A program made the position numbers and the translations under genes. The notes beneath the pieces were generated by a model. The model was not told where the DNA came from. It did no database searches and saw nothing but the letters and a program-made list of their open reading frames with translations. Below, in pieces: positions 26,707 through 35,510 of a DNA stretch of 64,000 bases (position 1 is its first letter; each line of letters begins with the position of its first letter). The stretch is from Castellaniella sp036379515 (GTDB lineage Bacteria > Pseudomonadota > Gammaproteobacteria > Burkholderiales > Burkholderiaceae_B), in assembly GCF_036379515.1 (NCBI RefSeq), contig NZ_DASVGN010000009.1, positions 70,108-134,107 on the forward strand, read 5' to 3'.

Positions 26707-29700
26707 TTGTTCATGAGCATGTGTGCGCAGGGCTCCTAGCAATGGGCTCAGGTCCACCAGGCGTCGAGCCTTCAGGTGGCAGATCTCCTGCTGGCGTTGC
26801 CAGACTCCGTAGACTCCCAGCAGAGAGGCGTGCCACAGCGCGGCTCGATTGGCCTCGGCTTCGAGGGCGGATACGATGACATTGGCGGACCCGGTTTCGT
26901 CTTCAAGTGTGACGAAGACGATGCCGTGGGCTGTTCGCGGGCGCTGGCGCGAAACGACCAGTCCACAGGCTCGCGCCAGGCGTCGGTCTGGAAAATCAGC
27001 GAGCAAGGTTGCTGCCGTGCGGAAGCCGCGTTGTGTCAATTCTGAGCGTAGGAAACTTAAAGGATGTCGACTCAGCGTCAGGCCCAGTGCGGCATAGTCT
27101 GCCAAGGTGTGCTCGCTGGGGCTCAGGGCGGGTAAATCTGCATTTTGGGATTCGTAGATGGGAGCTTCATGCAGCAGGCCGGGTGCGTGCTGCAACGAGG
27201 CTTGCCATTGGCCTGTGCGCCGTTCGCCAACGAGCGCTCTCAGGGCGTTGGCGCGCGCCAGATGTTGCAGGTCGCGGGTACTGAGCCGGGCGCGGATACG
27301 TAGGTCTTCCATGTCGACGAATGGGTGAGACGCAACCGCGATAGCCTGGGCTGCTGTTGCCGAGAGGCCCACGATTTGGGTCAGACCCAGCCGCACCGCA
27401 GGTCGCGCCGACTCGGTGCAGGCGGAAGAATGGGCCGGGTCTTCCAGTGCGGCAGCCACTCGGCTGTGCTGCACGCAGACTGGAAGCACCCGGACACCAT
27501 GGCGGCGAGCGTCCTGTATGAGCTGGTCGGGGGAGTAGAACCCCAGCGGCTGGGCGTTGAGCATGGCCACGAGGTAGGCCTCGGGCTCGTGACACTTGAG
27601 CCATGCGCTGAGCCAGGCCAGGCGTGCAAAACTGGCAGCGTGGCTTTCTGGAAAACCGTATTCGCCAAACCCTTCGAGCTGCTGACTCAGGCGATCGATG
27701 TAGTCTTGGGTGTAACCGCGCGCCAGCATGCCGGTGCGCAGCCGGTCGTGAAACGCACTGACGGTACCGGTGCGCCGCCAGGCCGCCATGGCACGGCGCA
27801 GCTGGTCGGCCTCTCCTGGGCTGAAACCGGCTGCTGCGATGGCAAGCTTCATGGCCTGTTCCTGGAAAATCGGGATGCCCAGGGTCCGTTCCAGGATCTG
27901 GCGTACATCGGGCGAGGGGTAGTCCACGGCTTCGAGCTTCTGGCGGCGGCGCAGATAGGGGTGAACCATGCCGCCTTGCATGGGGCCTGGGCGCACGATG
28001 GCAATCTGGATGACCAGGTCGTAGAAGCACGTGGGCCGCAGGCGGGGCAGCATGCTCATCTGGGCGCGCGACTCGATCTGGAAGACGCCCACGGTGTCGG
28101 CAGCCTGAATCATGGCAAAGGTCTTGGAGTCATGGGGCGGGACGCAGGCCAGAGTCCAGGGGCGTTGGTGTCGGTGGGCGACCAGGGGCTCGCACAGGCG
28201 TAGTGCGGTAAGCATGCCGAGCGCCAGGACGTCGACCTTGAGCAGGCCCATGATGTCCAGGTCATCTTTGTCCCACTGGATGACGGTGCGGTCCGGCATG
28301 GCGGCGTTTTCCAGCGGCACCAGCGTATCGAGCCGGTCTTGGGCGATGACGAATCCGCCTGGATGCTGGGACAAGTGGCGTGGAAAGCCGATCAGCGCCT
28401 GTTGCAGGCCGGCCCAGAGGCCTGCTCGTTCTGGATCACAGAGGGTCTGCAAGAGGGTGAGGATCTCGTGCGGATCATGAATGCGGCGCAGCAGCTTCCC
28501 CGCCTGTTCGATCGTGCTGCCGGCGATGCCCAGGGCTCGGCCGGCGTCGCGCAGTGCGCTGCGATGACGATAGCGCGTGACAACCGCCGTCAGTGCAGCC
28601 CTGTGGCGTCCGTACCGACGATAAATGTACTGGATGATTTCTTCGCGGCGCTGGTGCTCGAAATCCACATCGATATCGGGAGGTTCGCCCCGTTCCCGGC
28701 TGATGAAGCGGGCAAATAGCAGATTTGAAGCCAGTGGGTCGACTTCGGTGATGCCCAGGCAGTAACAGATGAGCGAATTGGCCGCAGATCCACGCCCTTG
28801 GCAAAGAATGCCGCGCTGACGGGCATGACGGACGAGATCGTAGACGGTGAGAAAGTAGGGTTCATAGTGCAGTTCTTGAACCAGATCGAGTTCGGTGTCG
28901 AGCTGGCGGCGGACGGCGTCGGGAATCTCGCCTGGATAGCGGTTCAGCGCTCCGGCCAGGCACTCTGCCCGCAGGTAGCTGCTGGGCGTCATGCCTTCGG
29001 GGACGGTCTCTTGGGGATACTGGTAACGCAGGGTGCCGAGCTCGAAAGTGCATTGGTGCGCCACGCGCAGCGTCTCGGCCAGGGTGTCCTGAGGATAGAG
29101 ACGTGCCAGGCGCAAGCGGCTGCGCAGCGCGTGCTCGGTATTCTGGTGCAGCCGCTGTCCGCAGCCAGCCAGTGGCAGGTTCCAGCGTAGGGCACACAGG
29201 CTGTCGTGTACGGGTTGGCGCGAGCGCAGGTGCATTTCGACGGCTCCCAGCGCCACCAGTGGGACCTGGTGGCGCCTGGAGAGCGCGCGCAGTGTTTGAA
29301 GATGGGCCGCGTCATGGTCCTCTTGCCTCAGATGCAAGCCCAGCCAGAGCCGGTTGCCGGCTACCGCCTGCAGCGCTTGCAGGGCTGGTTCGCAGCCCCT
29401 GGCATCGCTTTCGGCATCCGGCCGCAGGATGAACAGGCAGCCCGGCAGACCTGCCAGATCGGATTGGGAGGCTTCGGGGGCGATCAGGCTTTGCAGCGTG
29501 AGGCGGTAGTGGCCTTTTTCACTGTGGCGACGAGCCAGGGTGATGAGTCGCGCGAGGTGGCCGTAGCCCATTCTGTCCTGTGCCAGCACGATCAAGGTCC
29601 AGCCGGGCTCGTCCGCCAGGCGAAAGCGGCTGCCAATCAGCAGGTGAAATGGGCGGCCTTGTGTCGCCTCCCAGGCACGGACGACCCCTGCCAGAGAGCA

Positions 29701-29832
29701 CTCGTCGCTCAGGGCCAGACCGGCGTATCCCAGTGTCGATGCGCGGTCGATGAGTTCGTCTGGATGTGAGGCACCTGTCAGAAACGTGTAGTTCGACAGG
29801 CAGTCCAGTTCGATGTAATCAGGCAGTAACAC
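26704..29832 (-). CDS. dnaE2: Error-prone DNA polymerase III alpha subunit (DnaE2/ImuC)
   Basis: A C-family polymerase of 1042 aa, shorter than replicative DnaE as is usual for DnaE2. It has an N-terminal PHP domain (residues 1-200), the catalytic palm Asp pair in PPDIDVDF (about residue 380), the finger region, a helix-hairpin-helix region and a C-terminal OB fold. It works with ImuA and ImuB in SOS-induced translesion synthesis and mutagenesis. It is the last gene of the imuA-imuB-dnaE2 cassette, 21 bases after imuB, and follows the LexA box at 31757. Confidence 0.94.
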   Translation of the reverse strand: MLLPDYIELDCLSNYTFLTGASHPDELIDRASTLGYAGLALSDECSLAGVVRAWEATQGRPFHLLIGSRFRLADEPGWTLIVLAQDRMGYGHLARLITLARRHSEKGHYRLTLQSLIAPEASQSDLAGLPGCLFILRPDAESDARGCEPALQALQAVAGNRLWLGLHLRQEDHDAAHLQTLRALSRRHQVPLVALGAVEMHLRSRQPVHDSLCALRWNLPLAGCGQRLHQNTEHALRSRLRLARLYPQDTLAETLRVAHQCTFELGTLRYQYPQETVPEGMTPSSYLRAECLAGALNRYPGEIPDAVRRQLDTELDLVQELHYEPYFLTVYDLVRHARQRGILCQGRGSAANSLICYCLGITEVDPLASNLLFARFISRERGEPPDIDVDFEHQRREEIIQYIYRRYGRHRAALTAVVTRYRHRSALRDAGRALGIAGSTIEQAGKLLRRIHDPHEILTLLQTLCDPERAGLWAGLQQALIGFPRHLSQHPGGFVIAQDRLDTLVPLENAAMPDRTVIQWDKDDLDIMGLLKVDVLALGMLTALRLCEPLVAHRHQRPWTLACVPPHDSKTFAMIQAADTVGVFQIESRAQMSMLPRLRPTCFYDLVIQIAIVRPGPMQGGMVHPYLRRRQKLEAVDYPSPDVRQILERTLGIPIFQEQAMKLAIAAAGFSPGEADQLRRAMAAWRRTGTVSAFHDRLRTGMLARGYTQDYIDRLSQQLEGFGEYGFPESHAASFARLAWLSAWLKCHEPEAYLVAMLNAQPLGFYSPDQLIQDARRHGVRVLPVCVQHSRVAAALEDPAHSSACTESARPAVRLGLTQIVGLSATAAQAIAVASHPFVDMEDLRIRARLSTRDLQHLARANALRALVGERRTGQWQASLQHAPGLLHEAPIYESQNADLPALSPSEHTLADYAALGLTLSRHPLSFLRSELTQRGFRTAATLLADFPDRRLARACGLVVSRQRPRTAHGIVFVTLEDETGSANVIVSALEAEANRAALWHASLLGVYGVWQRQQEICHLKARRLVDLSPLLGALRTHAHEQ

Positions 29833-29853
29833 GAGAGAGCCTTGTGGTGGGTG

Positions 29854-31131
29854 TCAGGCGAACAGCCCGTGCAGGAACCAGTTGCCTGACTTCAGGTCGT
29901 GGTAGACCCAGTAGCGGGCTGAGTGCTGGTCTTGCGCCATAAAATAGTCGCGGCGAGTATTGTTTAGACGCCACCACCCTTGTTCGATGCGCTCTGGCCG
30001 GGGTTGCAGCTGCAGCGGCTGGCCTTGCCAAAGAGGGTGTTCCTGGCGCGTGCTCAGGAGGATGGGCCGGGGCAGCAGCCAGAAAGGGCGGCTGTCTGGC
30101 CAGTGATACCGTGTGGGTGTGTGCGTCGTACATTGTGAGGATTGCGTAGCCTGTGACCAGAGTTCGGCTTGCTCGGGGTTGGGCCAGCCCTGGAGTTGGG
30201 GATGAGCCAGGCAGTCGGCGCCCAGGCGCGCTTGCAGCGTGTCCAGCAGATGGTCGGTCTTTTGTTGATCCAGGCGGGCGTCGGGCAGGAGCGATGTGGG
30301 GACGGAATGCCGGGGTGGGCAGTGGGGGCAGCTCACCGTCAGGCTCAGCACGGGGCCTGGAAGGGTCAGCGATTGAAGACGCAAGCGGCACAGGTGCAGG
30401 CAGGCGTTGAGGGCCCATTGCGGTTGAGACAAGGCAAGCGGCAGAAAAGTGGTGGGATCTGCCATTCGGGTGGCGTCATGGTGCAGTGTCAGGTCGATGC
30501 GAGGGGTGGCTGCCTGGTGAACCTGAAGGTACTGGCAGAGTTCAGTGACCAGAGGGATCAGCGCCGTATCGATCGCGGCCAGGCTGGTGCCGTGAAAATC
30601 CAGTTCACGGGTGGCATGAAACGACACAGGGGCGGCGAGCCAGGGGGTCGCGGGCGGGGCAGGGTCATAGGCACGGTCCAGTTGGGTCAGCAGAGACGAT
30701 AGCCCCCGCTGGGCCAATCCGGATCGCGGCAGCTGCCTCAGTTGTCCCAACACCTCGCACCCCCAGTCGCAGAGCTGGGCGGCCTGGGTCGAGGTGAGTA
30801 CGAGAGTTGTGCAGGGCAAGTGATCCAAGTTGCGCTGCATGGAGGTGAGCTGCAGCGTGCGGCGTCTGTGGGGTGAGCCTCGTGCGAGCAAGGCTGAGGC
30901 CCAGGCACCGGGTGCCATCCCCGCACGGGTGCCGTGAGGGCTCGCGTGCAGCACGCGGCGCCACAGTGCCCGAGGTCCGCCAAAAAGAGGCAAGCTGCCC
31001 GAAAGGTCCAGAGACAGCATCAGGGGATCAAGCAGGGTGATGCGTGGCGTGAACTGAGACAGGGATGCTTGCAGTCCTGGACAGGCTGCCAGGGGCAGCG
31101 GCAGGATCAGGCTGATCCAGAGCGTGGTCAT
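29854..31131 (-). CDS. imuB: Y-family polymerase-like protein ImuB
   Basis: A 425-aa inactive Y-family polymerase homologue that bridges ImuA, DnaE2 and the beta clamp. The palm region around MLSLDLSGSLPLFGG lacks the full set of catalytic acidic residues, as known for ImuB. The C-terminal half is the little-finger and tail region. Its start overlaps the imuA end by about 100 bases, so the two are tightly coupled; a later start cannot be excluded. The cassette is damage-inducible. Confidence 0.85.
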   Translation of the reverse strand: MTTLWISLILPLPLAACPGLQASLSQFTPRITLLDPLMLSLDLSGSLPLFGGPRALWRRVLHASPHGTRAGMAPGAWASALLARGSPHRRRTLQLTSMQRNLDHLPCTTLVLTSTQAAQLCDWGCEVLGQLRQLPRSGLAQRGLSSLLTQLDRAYDPAPPATPWLAAPVSFHATRELDFHGTSLAAIDTALIPLVTELCQYLQVHQAATPRIDLTLHHDATRMADPTTFLPLALSQPQWALNACLHLCRLRLQSLTLPGPVLSLTVSCPHCPPRHSVPTSLLPDARLDQQKTDHLLDTLQARLGADCLAHPQLQGWPNPEQAELWSQATQSSQCTTHTPTRYHWPDSRPFWLLPRPILLSTRQEHPLWQGQPLQLQPRPERIEQGWWRLNNTRRDYFMAQDQHSARYWVYHDLKSGNWFLHGLFA

Positions 31132-31741
31132 GGTCGTACAGAGTGAGCTCTACAGGAGCGGGCAGGGGGCCTGGGTATTTCAGAAACAGGGTACTGACCC
31201 CATAGGGATGGGCCTGCAAGGCGATGCGTAGACTGGCAGGGCTGTCGCGCCGGCTCGAGGCGACGGAGCGGTATAGCACCACCAGAGACGTACCCCGCCG
31301 GGCCAGGCTGTGGAGCTTGAGCAGATCGGCGTAGGGAGCTGCTTGCACCCAGCACAGGAGTGCAGCACTGGATTGGTGGTACAGGATTTGTGCTGCAGCC
31401 CAGGTGGTGTCTTCGGTGGAGTCGGCCCTGACCAGGAGCAGGTCTTCTGGGCATAGTCCCCAGGCAGCCCAGCATTGCGCAGAGGGCAGGTAGGGGGGGT
31501 TGAGCAGGATGATGGGTTGCCGCCGGTCTTGGAGGGTTTGCAGGGCGGGGCGAAGCAGACGGACTTCACCGATGCCGGGGTGCGCAGGCAGCAGTTCGAT
31601 GAGTGTGCCTAGAGGCCAGCCACCTTTCAGGGCCTCGTCCAGGGCGACGTGGCCGCTGGGAAGGCGTCGGCGGTGGCCCGTGGCCAGCTGTGATGCGCGC
31701 CAGAGCGCGGGGTGGATGTGTTCTGGGTGAAGAGCAGGCAT
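31028..31741 (-). CDS. imuA: SOS mutasome RecA-like protein ImuA
   Basis: A 237-aa RecA/SulA-like protein of the ImuA family, which recruits ImuB and binds RecA during damage-induced mutagenesis. Recognisable segments are LPSGHVALDEALKGGWPLGTLIELLP (RecA-like start), LRPALQTL, and PYLPSAQCWAAWG. It is the first gene of the cassette, 15 bases downstream of the LexA box. The final approximately 100 bases overlap imuB in another frame. Confidence 0.87.
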   Translation of the reverse strand: MPALHPEHIHPALWRASQLATGHRRRLPSGHVALDEALKGGWPLGTLIELLPAHPGIGEVRLLRPALQTLQDRRQPIILLNPPYLPSAQCWAAWGLCPEDLLLVRADSTEDTTWAAAQILYHQSSAALLCWVQAAPYADLLKLHSLARRGTSLVVLYRSVASSRRDSPASLRIALQAHPYGVSTLFLKYPGPLPAPVELTLYDHDHALDQPDPAAAPGSLSRTASIPVSVHATHHPA

Positions 31742-31756
31742 GCTGAATCAATTTAA

Positions 31757-31772
31757 CTGTGTTTTTATACAG
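31757..31772 (-). promoter_or_regulatory. LexA (SOS) box upstream of imuA-imuB-dnaE2
   Basis: The 16-base sequence CTGTGTTTTTATACAG matches the CTG-N10-CAG LexA consensus with the AT-rich centre, and lies 15 bases before the imuA ATG. It would sit over the promoter and repress the cassette until DNA damage. This is the expected control of this mutagenesis operon. Confidence 0.88.
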
Positions 31773-31865
31773 TATATTCGATTCATCATCCATTAGAAGT
31801 AGTCGCTTGGGGTGACCTGGTTAAGGAAGCCCAGGCAGGGAGGCTCAAGCGGTTGTTGTGGTGGT

Positions 31866-31901
31866 AAAAAAAGCCAGACAGCATGGACTATCTGGCTTTT
31901 T
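31866..31901. terminator. Bidirectional terminator downstream of the CDGSH gene
   Basis: A perfect 11-bp stem, AAAAAGCCAGA / TCTGGCTTTTT, with a 12-base loop and A/T tails on both sides. It lies just past the minus-strand CDGSH gene stop. The rest of 31773-31918 holds no gene. Confidence 0.8.
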
Positions 31902-31918
31902 GCGTTGGGATGCCGGGC

Positions 31919-32194
31919 TTAGTCGGGTGGGTACTCTTTGCCCACCATGTCATCCGGGATGTGCGAGTGGTGGCCATCACAGTAAGGGGCGTTATGCGTC
32001 TGCTTGCAGCGGCACAGGCTGACGGTGTCTGTGTCCCTGGCCTTGAAGACCAGCGGTGTGATGCCGGTTCCTTTGTGGGACCCGTCACAGAAAGGCTGAT
32101 GCTTGGACCGGCCACAGCGGCACCAGTGATATTCCTGACCTTCGACCAGATCAACGTCAATCGGGCTATTCATTGCAACAACCGACTTCGCCAT
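31919..32194 (-). CDS. Dual CDGSH-type iron-sulfur protein
   Basis: A small 91-aa protein with two CDGSH motifs, CRCGRSKHQPFCDGSH (about residues 32-47) and CRCKQTHNAPYCDGHH (about residues 68-83). Each supplies three Cys and one His for a [2Fe-2S] cluster; in the second the Ser of CDGSH is His. It resembles bacterial tandem-motif mitoNEET/Miner2 relatives with redox or iron-sulfur trafficking roles. I chose the internal ATG 32194 (MAKSVVAMNS) with a GGAGG-type site; the longer frame is low-complexity shadow. 32195-32428 upstream shows no clear gene. Confidence 0.85.
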   Translation of the reverse strand: MAKSVVAMNSPIDVDLVEGQEYHWCRCGRSKHQPFCDGSHKGTGITPLVFKARDTDTVSLCRCKQTHNAPYCDGHHSHIPDDMVGKEYPPD

Positions 32195-32428
32195 GGTGAT
32201 TCCTCCGACACAGTAAGACGCACAGGAGCCCCGCCACCCAGTGCAGCAGGATGCTCGACCATGAGATGCGAGGACTCGCCTGTCCGTTTCATGGGGCTTC
32301 GATCGTGGCGAGCCGAGGTTTACGTTACCGAACCGCCGTGTTGTGGGCAATCCCGGGTTTTCCTGATGGTATTGCGCCTCGGGGCGTGATCGTGTGCTGT
32401 GACAGCGAGCAGCCCGAGGTCGTGCGAA

Positions 32429-34291
32429 TCATGCTGGCAGGGGCAAACTGAGCGGCCTGGCCGTCACGGTCGCGGCCACATGATCATCCAGCTTGAAGCC
32501 AGCCACCGCCATGGACAGTCGCCCCGCTTCATCGCGCAGGCTGCTGGCTGCCGCCGACGATTCCTCGACCAGTGCGGCGTTCTGTTGCGTGGTGGAATCC
32601 AGCTGTGAAATCGCCACATTCACCTGGCTGATCCCCAGGCTTTGTTCATTGGTGGCCGTCTTGATTTCCTGGATGATCGTCATTACGCGGCCCACCTCGG
32701 ATACGATTTTCTCCATGGCGGTGCCGGCTCGCTCGGCTTGGCCGCGGCCCGCCGTCACGTCTTCCACGTTGGTGGAAATCAATGCCTTGATCTCTTTGGC
32801 CGAGGCAGCAGAACGCCCGGCCAGCGCTCGCACCTCGGAGGCCACCACAGCGAACCCTCGGCCGTTTTCACCGGCACGAGCGGCTTCCACCGCTGCATTG
32901 AGCGCGAGGATGTTGGTCTGGAACGCGATCGAATCGATGACGCTGACAATCTCGCCGATGCGCTTGGAGTCTTCACTCATCTTGTACATGGTGTGGACTA
33001 CTTCGCTGACAGCCTGGCCGCCGCCGTCGGCAGAGGCCTTGGCGTTGTTGGACAGCTCGACTGCCGCCAGCGCGGAATCCGCCGTCTGCTTGACGGTGCT
33101 TGCGATTTCTTCCATGGAAGCCGAGGTTTCCTGGATGCTGGCTGCAGAACCGTCCGTGCGCGCGGCCAGGTCGCGGTTGCCGGTTGCAATCTCTTCGGAG
33201 GCCGCGTGAACTTCGCCGATGGCGTCCCGGATGCTGCGTATCGTCACAGAAATGCGCTGCACAAACTGGTTGAATGCTCGCCCAACCTGCGAGAGTTCGT
33301 CGTCACCGGTTTCGTTCAGGCGCACGGTCAGGTCACCCTCGCCGGAGGCGATGTCCCGCAGCGCATCGCGCAGCAGGCCCAGCCTGCGCAGCAGCTTCTG
33401 AGTCAAGAAGCTCAATACCAGAATCGCCAGCAGGATCATGACAAGGCTGGTTGCGGTCGCCGTCCAGCGCATCTGGTGCACCCCCGCCAGGATGTCTGCT
33501 TCGTTCAGTGCCACTGCCAGCATCCAGTCGGTGCCTGTGATGGGATGCACACTGAGCCAGTAGGCGGTGCCATCACGCACGACACGAGTGTTGCCCTTCG
33601 GTTGGCCTATCAGCTTGGCCAGTTGGGGGCCTCCGTAACCGCCGAACACGTCAGTCGCAGGCTTGAAATTGAATTTGGCATCGGTGTGCGCAATGATCGT
33701 GCCGTCCTTGGAGACCAGGTACGCGAAGCTGTGTGGAGTGGGGTGCAGCGTTTGGGTGATTCGGGCGATGTCTTCCAGGCCCACATCACCTCCTACAACC
33801 GCCTTCCCATCTTTCGTCACGGGTGCCACGACGCTCAGGACGGGGGCGCCTGTGGCGGCATCGATGTAGGGTGCGGTCAATACGGGGGCCCCGGTTTGTA
33901 CCGCCAGCCCATACCACGGACGCTTGGTGGCATTGAAGTCGGCTGCCACCTTGTTGGGCTGCGAGAACAAGATCGAACCATCGGCGTAGCCAATGAAAGT
34001 CAGGCGGAAACCGCCTGCATCGCGAGCCTGCACCATGTAAGGCACTGCGGTGGCCTTGTTCATGGCTTGAGGGGTCAGGGACGCAATGATGTTCTTCTTG
34101 TTCTGCGCCCAGCTTTCGATTTCGCGCACGTCGCTGTCGATGAGTGCATTGGTCTGCTGAGTGACGAGATTCGTCACGATATTCTGCGCGGAATACTGGT
34201 TGGCTACGGCCAACAGCCCCATGGCGACGGCAACCGTTACCGCAGATGCAATGACCAGCTTGGTTCGAATGGACAGACGGTGCGCTCTCAT
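32429..34291 (-). CDS. Methyl-accepting chemotaxis protein with periplasmic dCache sensor
   Basis: A 620-aa chemoreceptor: TM1 (about residues 10-30), a periplasmic dCache-type sensor (about 35-280) with a DSDVREIESWAQNKK N-terminal helix, TM2 (about 285-310), HAMP, and a C-terminal MA signalling domain whose tip contains the conserved ESIAFQTNILALNAAVEAARAG region (here DSIAFQTNILALNA). dCache receptors bind small molecules such as amino or organic acids; this ligand is unknown. I took ATG 34291 (MRAHRLSIRTKL), preceded by GAAGAG. No CheW-binding pentapeptide tail is evident. Confidence 0.9.
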   Translation of the reverse strand: MRAHRLSIRTKLVIASAVTVAVAMGLLAVANQYSAQNIVTNLVTQQTNALIDSDVREIESWAQNKKNIIASLTPQAMNKATAVPYMVQARDAGGFRLTFIGYADGSILFSQPNKVAADFNATKRPWYGLAVQTGAPVLTAPYIDAATGAPVLSVVAPVTKDGKAVVGGDVGLEDIARITQTLHPTPHSFAYLVSKDGTIIAHTDAKFNFKPATDVFGGYGGPQLAKLIGQPKGNTRVVRDGTAYWLSVHPITGTDWMLAVALNEADILAGVHQMRWTATATSLVMILLAILVLSFLTQKLLRRLGLLRDALRDIASGEGDLTVRLNETGDDELSQVGRAFNQFVQRISVTIRSIRDAIGEVHAASEEIATGNRDLAARTDGSAASIQETSASMEEIASTVKQTADSALAAVELSNNAKASADGGGQAVSEVVHTMYKMSEDSKRIGEIVSVIDSIAFQTNILALNAAVEAARAGENGRGFAVVASEVRALAGRSAASAKEIKALISTNVEDVTAGRGQAERAGTAMEKIVSEVGRVMTIIQEIKTATNEQSLGISQVNVAISQLDSTTQQNAALVEESSAAASSLRDEAGRLSMAVAGFKLDDHVAATVTARPLSLPLPA

Positions 34292-34395
34292 CGGGGTCTC
34301 TTCACACAAAATCAACAGCATGGTTACGACAGCCCGGCGGCAGTCTGTAGCCCCTTGGGCGTCACTTTGTGTAACAGAGAGCGAAGACGTGTTTT

Positions 34396-34797
34396 TTAAA
34401 GCGGGGCGACCGCCGCATCCACATACAGCCACCGCCCGTTCTCGCGCACGAAACGGCTGATTTCGTGCAGGCGCGACGCCCGGCCGTTGACCCGGACTCG
34501 CGCCACGAATTCCACTGTTTCATGATCTGCATCCTGGCGGTCATGGTGGCGCACTTCCAGCCCCAGCCACTTTGTCCCTGGTTCATTGGGCGCCAGCGCC
34601 GCAGGGCGTGTGCTCGGGTGCCAGGTCTGCAGCAGATAGTCGATTTCATCCAGCACGTAGGCGCTGTAACGCGACCGCATCAAGGCTTGCGCGTCGGGCG
34701 CCTGCAGATGCAAAGGCCCATGATGCCAGCGGCCGCAGCACGCGTGATACGCGGCCGGCATACCGCAAGGGCAGGAGGGGGAATCAGGGGTCGACAT
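34396..34797 (-). CDS. YchJ-like SEC-C domain protein (UPF0225)
   Basis: A 133-aa YchJ-family protein. The N-terminal SEC-C zinc motif CPCGMPAAYHACCG (residues 10-23) is followed by the conserved MRSRYSAYVLDEIDYLLQTW block and a nuclear-transport-factor-2-like fold. Function in the family is not firmly known; metal binding is expected. It is the last chromosomal gene before the prophage junction. Confidence 0.85.
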   Translation of the reverse strand: MSTPDSPSCPCGMPAAYHACCGRWHHGPLHLQAPDAQALMRSRYSAYVLDEIDYLLQTWHPSTRPAALAPNEPGTKWLGLEVRHHDRQDADHETVEFVARVRVNGRASRLHEISRFVRENGRWLYVDAAVAPL

Positions 34798-34925
34798 GCG
34801 CGTGCGCTGCGAGGATTCGAATCTGGAACAGTCTACTCGGATGTCTACCTACGACATACGAATGTCGTGATTCCCGATGTGTTTCGCATGATATGTGTCA
34901 GCGGCACATAAACCAGCACATACAG

Positions 34926-34962
34926 CCAAAAATAAAGGGCTTCGGAATTGTCCGAAACCCTT
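34926..34962 (-). terminator. Terminator downstream of the tRNA-Asn 3' half
   Basis: A 12-bp stem with one mismatch (AAGGGTTTCGGA / TCCGAAGCCCTT, minus strand) and a TATTTTTG tail lies just 3' of the tRNA remnant. It is the natural terminator of the original tRNA-Asn transcript. Confidence 0.75.
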
Positions 34963-34970
34963 GAATTTCT

Positions 34971-35017
34971 TGGCTCCCCGACCAGGGCTCGAACCTGGGA
35001 CCTGCGGATTAACAGTC
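34971..35017 (-). tRNA. 3' half of tRNA-Asn (GTT), prophage attachment site
   Basis: The minus strand reads GACTGTTAATCC (anticodon loop CTGTTAA), then the variable loop, the TTCGAGCC T-arm and a GGGGAGCCA 3' end, as in tRNA-Asn. Upstream of the loop the bases (TGTGA) cannot pair with TCCGC of the anticodon stem, so the 5' half is absent here. This is what remains when a phage integrates by a tyrosine recombinase at the anticodon/3' half. The intact reconstituted tRNA should be at the far prophage end, beyond 64000. The window cannot show that copy. Confidence 0.8.
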
Positions 35018-35116
35018 ACAGACACTATCAATCCGCATAAATAGAAAGCCTTTTATTTCAACTACTTGCAGCGCTAGCCGCGATTGCAGGTCAGGCGAAT
35101 ATCGCCAAATTACCCC

Positions 35117-35350
35117 CTATTTATACCCAGTTACGGCACGTTTACGGCACAGCGCGGCCCATTGCTCATTGTGCTGCACCACCTGACGCGTTATCCCGAC
35201 AGGTGTAGCGTCAAGCTCTTGCGTCGTTGCCCACCGGATTGGACGGGCCACGTCGCAATAGCTACTCGTCGTGTGCGTCGCGCACCCACTTACGAGCGGC
35301 ATCAACGACAGCACGATCATCCATTGCAGCGACTTTTTCAGCCATAGCAT
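35117..35350 (-). CDS. Outer-membrane spanin lipoprotein (Rz1-like, o-spanin)
   Basis: A 77-aa lipoprotein with a hydrophobic signal, LSLMPLVSGC, whose lipobox Cys is about residue 25, followed by a short periplasmic segment. It begins inside the i-spanin gene in another frame and extends beyond it, the classic overlapping Rz/Rz1 arrangement. O-spanins join the inner-membrane partner to disrupt the outer membrane at lysis. I took the internal ATG 35350 (MLWLKKSL); the longer frame is a shadow. Confidence 0.75.
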   Translation of the reverse strand: MLWLKKSLQWMIVLSLMPLVSGCATHTTSSYCDVARPIRWATTQELDATPVGITRQVVQHNEQWAALCRKRAVTGYK

Positions 35351-35510
35351 CCGCTTTCCTCCTGGTTTCCTGAGCCTCTTGCAGCCGGTCCGCTTGAGCC
35401 TGTTTCCTGCCCGTCGCCCGCTGGGATGCACCAAAGCCCAGCACGGCGGCCACGGCTCCAGCAGCGGCCAGAAGATACGGCCAGATTTGCGACAGCAGGG
35501 CGGCAATCAT
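35262..35510 (-). CDS. Inner-membrane spanin (Rz-like, i-spanin)
   Basis: An 82-aa protein with one N-terminal transmembrane helix (about residues 8-27, YLLAAAGAVAAVLGFG) and a charged, coiled-coil-prone remainder (QADRLQEAQETRRKADAMAEKV), as expected for an i-spanin. It overlaps the Rz1-like lipoprotein by 89 bases and shares ATGA with the preceding small gene. Rz sequences are poorly conserved, so the call rests on topology and the nested partner. Confidence 0.7.
   Translation of the reverse strand: MIAALLSQIWPYLLAAAGAVAAVLGFGASQRATGRKQAQADRLQEAQETRRKADAMAEKVAAMDDRAVVDAARKWVRDAHDE

Noticed and set aside
32251..32451. 66-aa plus-strand frame between the CDGSH and chemoreceptor genes
   Set aside because: No ribosome-binding site or recognisable motif, and it runs into the end of the chemoreceptor gene; not enough to call a gene.
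34849..35031. 60-aa minus-strand frame across the tRNA remnant
   Set aside because: The QVPGSSPGRG peptide is the usual false translation of a tRNA T-arm region.
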